DNA from: an uncultured Bacteroidota bacterium
Lineage (GTDB): Bacteria > Bacteroidota > Bacteroidia > JADZBD01
Assembly: GCA_937924855.1 (NCBI GenBank)
Contig: CALEYQ010000062.1
Coordinates: 1-10,409, forward strand
Direction: 5' to 3'
DNA: 10,409 nucleotides
Below the pieces are notes generated by a model. It was not told where the DNA came from and did not search any database. It worked only from the letters and a program-made list of their open reading frames with translations. A program made the translations under genes and the position numbers. Positions 1 through 5,735 of this stretch are shown here, one piece after another; position 1 is the first letter of the stretch; each line of letters starts with the position of its first letter.

Positions 1-2737
1 GTGCCTGATCGCCGGCAATTTTTACCAGAGTTTGCCGCTGGCAGGAAGGGCAGGGATTGGGCAATGAGCAATTATATATATTGGAGGATGTAGTTTGGAC
101 GTTCGTAAATGATCCTGCAAAAAACGGAATCGGATTAAAATCTCCTGCCTGAAAATTTCCCGCCCCCGTACTACGGTAATACAAGGTTGGGGCGACAAAA
201 TTGCCATTATTGGCAAAGATTGTCTTCCAGGCACCTACATTATACCTCCAGGTATTATCGGAGGGTTGGCCGGGGGCACCCTGTTGACCAATGTCTGAAT
301 CGTCTTGGAAAAGCCCAACAAAGCACTGGAGGAAATCATTGCAGGAAAGGGTGCTGTTGGGCATAGCTCCAAGACAACGAATTCCGGAACCAACCCGGCT
401 GAGGCTGTTGTTGGTGATAATTATGCCGGGACTGATTTCTGCGGATATACCCAGCATTTTAGGTTGTAATTGAGAATTAACAACCCCAACCCTGGAAACC
501 GAGTTTTGGTTTATGACTCCACCTGTATTTTGTGCCCGTATTCCGTAATAGGTTCCCGGCTGGTTCAGATTGGCAAGAAAGCTTATGGTGTTATTGCTGA
601 CATCTGCAAGCCCTACATTCAAAGTGTTTATTCCGGTTTGACATCGGGCAATGGTGTTTCCGGTTATTTTTACCTGTCCGGGCACTAAATCAATATCGCT
701 TGAAAAAATGGCTGTTCCCTTATTGACATTTCCGTTATTTATCAGCTCATTGTTTAAGATTGTAATCTGAGATGATCCTGTCAGGCCGGTACGGATTCCG
801 GTTCTGAACTTAAACAATCGGTTGTCGTGAATTTTAATGTTTCGCTGAGAACAAATGAAAACATCAATTCCAACGCCCGAGGCAGGATTCGCCACATTCA
901 TCGAAAACCAATTATTGATGACTTCGACATTTAATTGATTCATGGCAAGAACCCCGAATGAGCAATTGGTAAACTTGTTTGGTTCGTTTTGTGCAGAGCC
1001 CCCTATTTTTACACTATGAATTTCATTTTTGAATCCTTCCATGCAAATAGCGGTTCCAATGTTACAGGAACCACGGAGCAAAGGTGTGGTAGAGGTAATG
1101 TCATTGAAATTGTTATTGTAAACATCAACACTGCTTCTGAAGGAGGTAATTCCAAAATCAAGGTTGGTAAATTTGTTAAGGTTTGTGGCTGTTGCCGGGT
1201 CTCCCACCTGAATTTTTGAAACTTCATTAATCTCAACTCCCTTATGTCCGCGCTGTCCGGCATAGGGAGGTAAGAGGAGGGCATTTGGACTTAAGGGTGA
1301 TGTTCCGGTTCTGAATTCCGAAAAAGTAATTTTCCCCGGGTGATTTCCAACAAAGGGATTAACAACAATGCCTTTATGATTATTGGTAAATATGGTACGG
1401 TTAATAACGAACTTACCACCATTGTTTGAGACAATTGCATTTTTTGCATCTTCAATAAGCACAAAAAATGAAATTCCATCTGCAATAATCGAGGAAGTTT
1501 GATCCGTTAAGTAAATTCCGTCCCACATTTTACAGCAACCCGCTTCAAGGAAGGTACGATTATACAGGCCAAGAGTAACCCCGGGATTAACCACAATTTT
1601 TTCATTGGGGCCAAAAAAGAAATGGCATTGGGTAAAATCCAAATTAATGTCAATGGTAAAGGTTCCATTAACGATAATGGTTTGTCCATTTACGGTTTGA
1701 TTGGGTGTAAAAAAATTACTTGCGAGATTGTTTACATTGTCAACCAGAATAAAAGGGTTGGGATTTTTGTTTATCAAAACACAAGAATTGGCGAATGGTG
1801 GCAAGCAACAGGGCTCAATTGAAAAAAATCCAACCGATTGGCAGCCCGTTGTATTATCAATTGCTGTAACCTGAATTACTCCTCCGGGAGCTGTCCAGGT
1901 TATACCCAAGCTGGTTCCGGTTCCTGAGGCCGGAGTGCCATTTAAAACGGCCCATTGGTAGGTTATATTGGGATTGGGATTTGATATGGAATAATTGGAT
2001 GGAACTCCCAGGTTGCAATCGTTATTAATGCCGGGAAGAATAACCGGAATTGAAGGAACAGGCAACACAGCTACTTGTACAACATCTGTTGCCGTGCAAA
2101 CTCCCTGAGCGGTTGTAGCGGTAACGGTTAGGGTGTATACGGTGGTTGTTGCGGGGAAAGCCAAAGGGTTTGCAATCGTATTTGAGGAAAGTCCGGTTGA
2201 AGGCTGCCACAGGTATGAAACCTGAGGTGCAGAAAATTGAGGACAGTTACCGGGTCCAATGGTAACGGATCCACCCGGGCAAATTGACTTATCCGGTCCG
2301 GCATCGTTTAACTTTAAAACAGAAAATTCATCCACATTTAATCTCCCTGTTCCAACCGTAGATATGTTTTGCCGGGGATAAATTACCAACTGGTCATACA
2401 CAAGATTTGGGTTAAAGCAAACAATTCGTGATTGCCAGGAAGTGGAGGAAACCCCTGTTTGAAGGTCTACCTGTAAGGAAACTGAGGGCGAAGGAATCGG
2501 TTGGCCATTCGAGCCATTTGGAACCGGAATACCTGAGTTTTGTGATTGGGTTAAAAGTACAACTATGTTGTCAATGCTTGGGGCATCTCCCGATGAAGGT
2601 CCGGAGGGTTGCCTTCGGAAAAAATATTCGAGCAAATATAAATTTCCGGGACTTACAAGAAAGCCGGGACTCATATGAACAATTCCTTCACCAATATTTT
2701 GAATTTGGTTAAAGGAGTTGGATCCCACATGCCACAT
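1..2737 (-). CDS. Long open remainder of the broken beta-helix protein (possible separate fragment)
   Basis: After the TAG at codon 194 the frame is open for 934 codons to the window edge. The first in-frame ATG is at 2737-2735 (MWHVGS). It covers the end of the jelly-roll-like domain, two Ig/PKD-like domains and the beta-helix. A product started here would lack a signal peptide and so could not reach the T9SS. I list it because a gene caller would report it alone and miss its true N-terminus. I regard it as part of the pseudogene rather than an independent gene. Confidence 0.45.
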   Translation of the reverse strand, partial: MWHVGSNSFNQIQNIGEGIVHMSPGFLVSPGNLYLLEYFFRRQPSGPSSGDAPSIDNIVVLLTQSQNSGIPVPNGSNGQPIPSPSVSLQVDLQTGVSSTSWQSRIVCFNPNLVYDQLVIYPRQNISTVGTGRLNVDEFSVLKLNDAGPDKSICPGGSVTIGPGNCPQFSAPQVSYLWQPSTGLSSNTIANPLAFPATTTVYTLTVTATTAQGVCTATDVVQVAVLPVPSIPVILPGINNDCNLGVPSNYSISNPNPNITYQWAVLNGTPASGTGTSLGITWTAPGGVIQVTAIDNTTGCQSVGFFSIEPCCLPPFANSCVLINKNPNPFILVDNVNNLASNFFTPNQTVNGQTIIVNGTFTIDINLDFTQCHFFFGPNEKIVVNPGVTLGLYNRTFLEAGCCKMWDGIYLTDQTSSIIADGISFFVLIEDAKNAIVSNNGGKFVINRTIFTNNHKGIVVNPFVGNHPGKITFSEFRTGTSPLSPNALLLPPYAGQRGHKGVEINEVSKIQVGDPATATNLNKFTNLDFGITSFRSSVDVYNNNFNDITSTTPLLRGSCNIGTAICMEGFKNEIHSVKIGGSAQNEPNKFTNCSFGVLAMNQLNVEVINNWFSMNVANPASGVGIDVFICSQRNIKIHDNRLFKFRTGIRTGLTGSSQITILNNELINNGNVNKGTAIFSSDIDLVPGQVKITGNTIARCQTGINTLNVGLADVSNNTISFLANLNQPGTYYGIRAQNTGGVINQNSVSRVGVVNSQLQPKMLGISAEISPGIIITNNSLSRVGSGIRCLGAMPNSTLSCNDFLQCFVGLFQDDSDIGQQGAPGQPSDNTWRYNVGAWKTIFANNGNFVAPTLYYRSTGAGNFQAGDFNPIPFFAGSFTNVQTTSSNIYNCSLPNPCPSCQRQTLVKIAGDQA

Positions 2738-2803
2738 ACTTGCATGTTGAGGGCTGGTATAAGAATTAGAAGTATCGATTTGTGGAGTTCCGTGTGATCG
2801 GTT

Positions 2804-2806
2804 CTA
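2804..2806 (-). other. Premature stop 2 (TAG, codon 194)
   Basis: The TAG lies inside the jelly-roll-like domain, between TVSC and NRSHGTPQ. Related Bacteroidota domains often have Trp shortly before a GTPD/GTPQ motif, so the ancestral codon was probably TGG changed by one G-to-A transition. The frame is unchanged on both sides. Confidence 0.85.
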
Positions 2807-2912
2807 GCAACTAACCGTGCATCCTGCTGGCGGATAAAATGGGTTAGTATTATTTTGGCAGCCTGGGCCAAGCAAATAATCGAACCCGCCGTTACACATT
2901 AAGTTACAAGGC

Positions 2913-2937
2913 GGGGGAGGAATCGGGGGGTGGGGGG
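2913..2937 (+). repeat. G-rich tract (G5, G6, G6), slippage-prone
   Basis: On the plus strand three long G runs sit within 25 bp: G5 at 2913-2917, G6 at 2925-2930 and G6 at 2932-2937. On the coding (minus) strand these C runs encode a proline-rich linker (PHPPIPPPP) between the PPC-like and jelly-roll-like domains of the broken gene. Runs of this length can slip during replication and might fold into a quadruplex. The frame is currently intact through them. Confidence 0.6.
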
Positions 2938-3307
2938 AGAAGTAACCTATACAAAAATCGAAATTTGCCATTCCGGCATCGCAATGTTTGCAAGTGTTAA
3001 CCCCTCCGGTTTGAATTTTTACATAATAACGGCTCCCAATAACATATCCGGAGGTATAAAAGAATAAAAGGGAATCATTATTTAAAATTGTGGCAGACCC
3101 GAAAAGGACTAAACTATCACAGGAGCCACTGTAAACCCAAAGGGCATGCGCATGACCTTGGGCGGAATCCGGGGAGTTAACAGCAGAAATGTAAACCTCA
3201 TTACTTTCGGCAATAAAACTAAACCAAACCTCATTGGAGGTAGTGAAGAAATTATGGAAGCAATAGCTTCCAGAAGGAAATGAAATTGAGCTGTCACATT
3301 GAAGAGG

Positions 3308-3310
3308 TTA
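3308..3310 (-). other. Premature stop 1 (TAA, codon 26)
   Basis: The TAA falls seven codons after the signal peptide (QISPNPS-stop-PLQCDSS). The same frame continues into a recognisable PPC-like domain, so a frameshift is not the explanation. A single C-to-T change from CAA (Gln) would produce it. Confidence 0.85.
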
Positions 3311-3396
3311 GGAAGGGTTGGGGGATATCTGGCAAAAGGTGTGCAAGGTAAATAGCAGCAGAGCGGCTGTGAAAAATGTTTTCATTGGATTAAATT

Positions 3397-3406
3397 TTAA
3401 AACCAA
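3397..3406 (-). promoter_or_regulatory. Extra copy of decamer TTGGTTTTAA just upstream of the beta-helix gene start
   Basis: On the minus strand TTGGTTTTAA ends 11 nt before the ATG at 3385. It is identical to both arms of the palindrome at 3544-3564. A shorter form, GGTTTTAA, also occurs at 3510-3517 and 3568-3575. It could be a regulator half-site, but in AT-rich DNA the recurrence may be chance. Confidence 0.3.
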
Positions 3407-3543
3407 TATTATTTCAAAAAACCGCAAAAAGCAATACCCCCGGAAAAAATCCGGCTCTCAACCCCTGGTCCTGAAAAATCAATAATCCCCCAAACCCTTT
3501 GTTTATCATGGTTTTAAGCCGCCTTCAAAAGCCACATTAAAAT

Positions 3544-3564
3544 TTGGTTTTAAATTAAAACCAA
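3544..3564. repeat. Perfect AT-rich palindrome, 10-bp arms
   Basis: Left arm TTGGTTTTAA (3544-3553), a single central A, then right arm TTAAAACCAA (3555-3564): a perfect 10-bp inverted repeat. With only two G-C pairs per arm and no T run after it, it is a poor terminator and looks more like a binding site. The same decamer occurs again at 3397-3406, just upstream of the ATG at 3385. Confidence 0.55.
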
Positions 3565-3651
3565 GCCGGTTTTAAAATTGTTCCAAAAAATGTTGTATGC
3601 CTGGAGGTTGAACCGATAAAAAAGCCATCCTTAAAAGCTGTATTTAAGAGC

Positions 3652-3691
3652 CGTTTTTAATCGTTTCTAATCGATTATAAACGTTTAATCA
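3652..3691. repeat. Four 10-bp-spaced CGTTT-type repeats with an embedded 22-bp palindrome
   Basis: Four decamers lie head to tail: CGTTTTTAAT (3652-3661), CGTTTCTAAT (3662-3671), CGATTATAAA (3672-3681) and CGTTTAATCA (3682-3691). The third is the reverse-oriented form, so 3662-3683 is a 22-bp inverted repeat with arms CGTTTCTAATC and GATTATAAACG and only one mismatched pair. Helical-turn spacing and dyad symmetry resemble a protein-binding operator, about 280-300 bp upstream of the ATG at 3385. Function is not established. Confidence 0.5.
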
Positions 3692-3783
3692 CCGGCTACT
3701 GATTTTGCAAATTGTAATTTGGTAGCGGGGAGGGCGTGAAACGGCCCCCGGGAAGATTCTTTTAAAACAAGAGCAAGATATTC

Positions 3784-4809
3784 CTAAAACCGGAATGCAT
3801 ACGAAACCATGGGCAAAGGATACCTGAAAAAATCGCCCAATTCATCCGATACCAAATACATCAATCCAAACTCCCAATTCGAATTATCAAATACACTCCG
3901 GAAACCGTTGGTACTTATGAAAATAAAATTCTGAGTTCCTGTATTGGAGAAATCGGGAAACAACAGAATGTTATCGCTGATCAGGTAATGCCTGCCCGAT
4001 TTTCCAACCTGCAATATGCCTGACAAAGAAGCTGCGCCAAAGCCGGTGAAATCAAAGGGCTCATACCCGTACCATAAACCCAGACTGATATTTTTATCAT
4101 AGCCACCGAAAGTAGCCATGCCCTGCATCACCGCTCCCGGAACATAATTCCCCCAGGGGAAAAAAATGCCTGTTACCTCCGCTCCAAAAGTTACCGGACG
4201 CTCTGTTTCGCTACCCACCTTGCCCGATAAAATTGGAAAAATTCCCAAACCCCCTAAACCAATTGACACATTGGGAGAAACTCCCATGTCAACCCGGTTT
4301 AATAATACCATGGTGTTTCGGTAAACGTTATCGTTTTTGGGAATCTGATAAGCGTTTTTGGAAAGAAAATAACGGGTATTAAAAACCTTTTTTTCCGATT
4401 GAACAAATTCTTTTTCAGCCCCTCCGGCTCTTATATGGTCTATTTTGGATAAAGGAATTTTAATTATGCCGGTCGATTTGGATTGAATTTTTATACTGTC
4501 ACCCAGTATGCCCATATAGGTTCCGCTCAGCATATTTCCTGAACTAAGCTCAAGCTTGATTTTGCTTCCCTCAGCTACACGGGTCTGACTTTTGATATAC
4601 TCCTTTTTTACGGGCAGCATAAGTCCGTTGAAATCCCTGATTTTTATTTCCGTACGGGTTTCCTGTAGTACAAGTCCAAAAATGTAATTGCCGTCCGTAG
4701 TGTGTAGTATTATTAACACGGAATCTTTTCCGCTTCCTGATTCTACATAATCCTGGGCATGGCCATAACCCCAAAAGGTAATAAGAAAGGAAAGCAGGAG
4801 CAGCCTCAA
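3784..4809 (-). CDS. Predicted outer-membrane protein with tandem Sm-like segments, function unknown
   Basis: The protein has 341 residues and starts at TTG 4809-4807. The first in-frame upstream stop lies about 30 nt away with no ATG or GTG in between, and the signal peptide (about residues 1-18, ending GYGHA) begins right at this codon. Residues 31-75 and 83-128 look like two copies of a small beta-barrel of the Sm/SH3 type, each with GN followed by a second G, IKI and a (L/I)P strand. After a linker (about 129-160), residues 161-341 are rich in alternating hydrophobic, glycine and aromatic residues and end in YAFRF, an aromatic C-terminus typical of outer-membrane barrels. I do not recognise a named function. 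It begins 4 nt after the PorP/SprF stop, so it is the third gene of the adhesin operon and may help anchor, assemble or regulate the adhesin. The stop is TAG. Confidence 0.85.
   Translation of the reverse strand: MRLLLLSFLITFWGYGHAQDYVESGSGKDSVLIILHTTDGNYIFGLVLQETRTEIKIRDFNGLMLPVKKEYIKSQTRVAEGSKIKLELSSGNMLSGTYMGILGDSIKIQSKSTGIIKIPLSKIDHIRAGGAEKEFVQSEKKVFNTRYFLSKNAYQIPKNDNVYRNTMVLLNRVDMGVSPNVSIGLGGLGIFPILSGKVGSETERPVTFGAEVTGIFFPWGNYVPGAVMQGMATFGGYDKNISLGLWYGYEPFDFTGFGAASLSGILQVGKSGRHYLISDNILLFPDFSNTGTQNFIFISTNGFRSVFDNSNWEFGLMYLVSDELGDFFRYPLPMVSYAFRF
4807..4809 (-). promoter_or_regulatory. TTG start codon coupled to the upstream PorP/SprF stop
   Basis: The upstream TAA (4816-4814) is followed by TTCC and then TTG AGG CTG CTC, which encodes the start of a clear signal peptide. 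No ATG or GTG occurs in frame between the preceding in-frame stop and this codon. I infer initiation at TTG by translational coupling from the upstream gene. No Shine-Dalgarno sequence is visible. Confidence 0.6.
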
Positions 4810-4813
4810 GGAA

Positions 4814-5734
4814 TTATTGTATTCGGCTGTTATTTGAATTTAACTGTTCCCGGTGCCCGAAGCGAATGGCAAATAAAATCTCATGCGTTCCGGAGGAATA
4901 ATGCTGGAGATTGGTGGTAGTAAAATCGAAAGAATACCCAATGGTAATATTCTTCTGATAATTGAATCCCATAAACAAAGACCAGGCATCCTTGGTTCTG
5001 AATGTACCTCCTACCCAAACGGCCTCTTTATAAACTACCCGCAAGCCTGCATCCAGCTGAAGGGGAATAGGGTTAACATATTTTACCAGAAAGGATGACC
5101 AAATATCAAAATCCTCTCCGAAATCGGCCCGGTAACCGGTGCTGGCATACATATGGGTTGCCAGTTTGCTCTGAGACTGGGTGGTATAATCGAAAAACTT
5201 TAACTGGGCAGGATAAATCTGAGGCGCTGCAGCTCCCAGGTACCAACGATCGTTATACAAATAAAATCCGGCACCGAAATCCGGCACCAATACCGATTGA
5301 TATCCTCCACTGATTACCTGATCGAAAGGATCGCGAAGTGTAATTTTGGAACCGTCAACCGCATGTTGCAAAAGTCCTCCGCTTACGCCCAATCCCAGCT
5401 TCAGATTTTCATATACATACATATGGTATGCATAGGAGAAATTGACTCCAATCCGTCGGGTAGGACCAACAATATCGGTAAACAGATATCCGCCCAGGCC
5501 TACTTTCTGGCTTTTGGTGGGGCCGTGACAGCTGAGAATATAGGTTCTGGGAGCATCGGTAATTCCAATCCACTGATAACGGTTATCGGATTGGGCTTCG
5601 AAATAAGGATTTTTACCGGCTATGGCAGGGTTCATTACATAATCATTCAGCATATACTGAGTATACAGCGGTAATTGCTGTGCACTGAGCAGCGCCGGAA
5701 TAAAGACCCAAAATATTTTTAAAAATCTTTTCAT
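4814..5734 (-). CDS. PorP/SprF family type IX secretion system membrane protein
   Basis: The complete 306-residue protein starts at ATG 5734-5732, 1 nt after the TAA of the adhesin gene, so translation is probably coupled. Residues 1-18 form a signal peptide (cleavage likely after LLSA). The mature N-terminus has the family hallmark QLPLYTQYMLNDYVMNPAIAG-like motif (about 20-40), then YQWIGITDAPRTY (about 54-66) and GLGGYLFTDIVGPTRR (about 79-94). The rest alternates aromatic and glycine residues like a beta-barrel and ends with GTHEILFAIRFG plus a short polar tail. Known: PorP/SprF proteins are outer-membrane barrels of the T9SS, and in Flavobacterium johnsoniae SprF is needed for secretion of SprB, whose gene is adjacent. 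I infer that this protein is the dedicated export or anchoring partner of the upstream adhesin. The length fits the family (about 300-350). Confidence 0.95.
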   Translation of the reverse strand: MKRFLKIFWVFIPALLSAQQLPLYTQYMLNDYVMNPAIAGKNPYFEAQSDNRYQWIGITDAPRTYILSCHGPTKSQKVGLGGYLFTDIVGPTRRIGVNFSYAYHMYVYENLKLGLGVSGGLLQHAVDGSKITLRDPFDQVISGGYQSVLVPDFGAGFYLYNDRWYLGAAAPQIYPAQLKFFDYTTQSQSKLATHMYASTGYRADFGEDFDIWSSFLVKYVNPIPLQLDAGLRVVYKEAVWVGGTFRTKDAWSLFMGFNYQKNITIGYSFDFTTTNLQHYSSGTHEILFAIRFGHREQLNSNNSRIQ

Positions 5735-5735
5735 G

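Larger units (their letters stand above)
1..3385 (-). pseudogene. Modular secreted beta-helix protein with two in-frame stops, 3'-partial
   Basis: From ATG 3385-3383, one frame runs 1,128 codons to the left window edge with only two stops, TAA at codon 26 and TAG at codon 194. I checked every in-frame triplet. Codons 1-19 encode a signal peptide (MKTFFTAALLLFTLHTFC). Codons 27-150 resemble a PPC-like domain (VWFSFIAES, HALWVYSGSC), followed by a proline-rich linker. About 160-350 is jelly-roll-like (CNGGFDYL, RSHGTPQ, SIDNIVVLL). About 361-440 is Ig/PKD-like (DAGPDKSICPGG, TTTVYTLTVTA), and a second such domain lies at about 445-525. About 540-1045 is a right-handed parallel beta-helix (CKMWDGIYL, then NNxF/ITGNTI-type turns). 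The C-terminus, expected to be a T9SS signal, lies outside. The segments on both sides of each stop belong together, so I infer recent inactivation by point mutation. Recoding or a consensus error is possible. Confidence 0.8.
3386..3783. other. Intergenic region between the adhesin operon and the broken beta-helix gene
   Basis: About 400 bp without a gene. It is AT-rich, with several short palindromes and repeated decamers listed separately. On the minus strand it must hold the end of the adhesin operon transcript and probably the promoter of the downstream gene. I could not find a convincing Bacteroidota promoter (TTTG and TAnnTTTG at proper spacing) or a hairpin followed by a T run. No open frame here resembles a protein. 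Confidence 0.6.

Noticed and set aside
2428..2871. Short open frames of 66-94 residues on both strands inside the broken gene
   Set aside because: They lie out of frame with the continuous beta-helix protein frame, which explains the coding character of this DNA.
1..3385. Alternative genetic code as the reason for the in-frame TAA and TAG
   Set aside because: Adjacent intact genes end in TAA (adhesin, PorP/SprF) and TAG (third gene) at natural protein ends, so both codons act as stops here.
3440..3454. Small hairpin CCGGA-AAAAA-TCCGG upstream of the broken gene
   Set aside because: The 5-bp stem has no T run and no context that distinguishes it from chance.
3691..3721. Bacteroidota-like promoter element TACAATTTG on the minus strand
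   Set aside because: The spacing does not match TAnnTTTG and no TTTG or TTG element lies at the right distance upstream.
3726..3750. Possible terminator hairpin after the third operon gene (CGGGG/CCCCG arms)
   Set aside because: The stem is about 5-6 bp with a loop of about 13 nt, and no T run follows on the minus strand.
5297..5674. A 125-residue plus-strand open frame
   Set aside because: It is antisense to the well-supported PorP/SprF gene, has no recognisable domain or signal peptide, and its content is explained by the opposite-strand codons.
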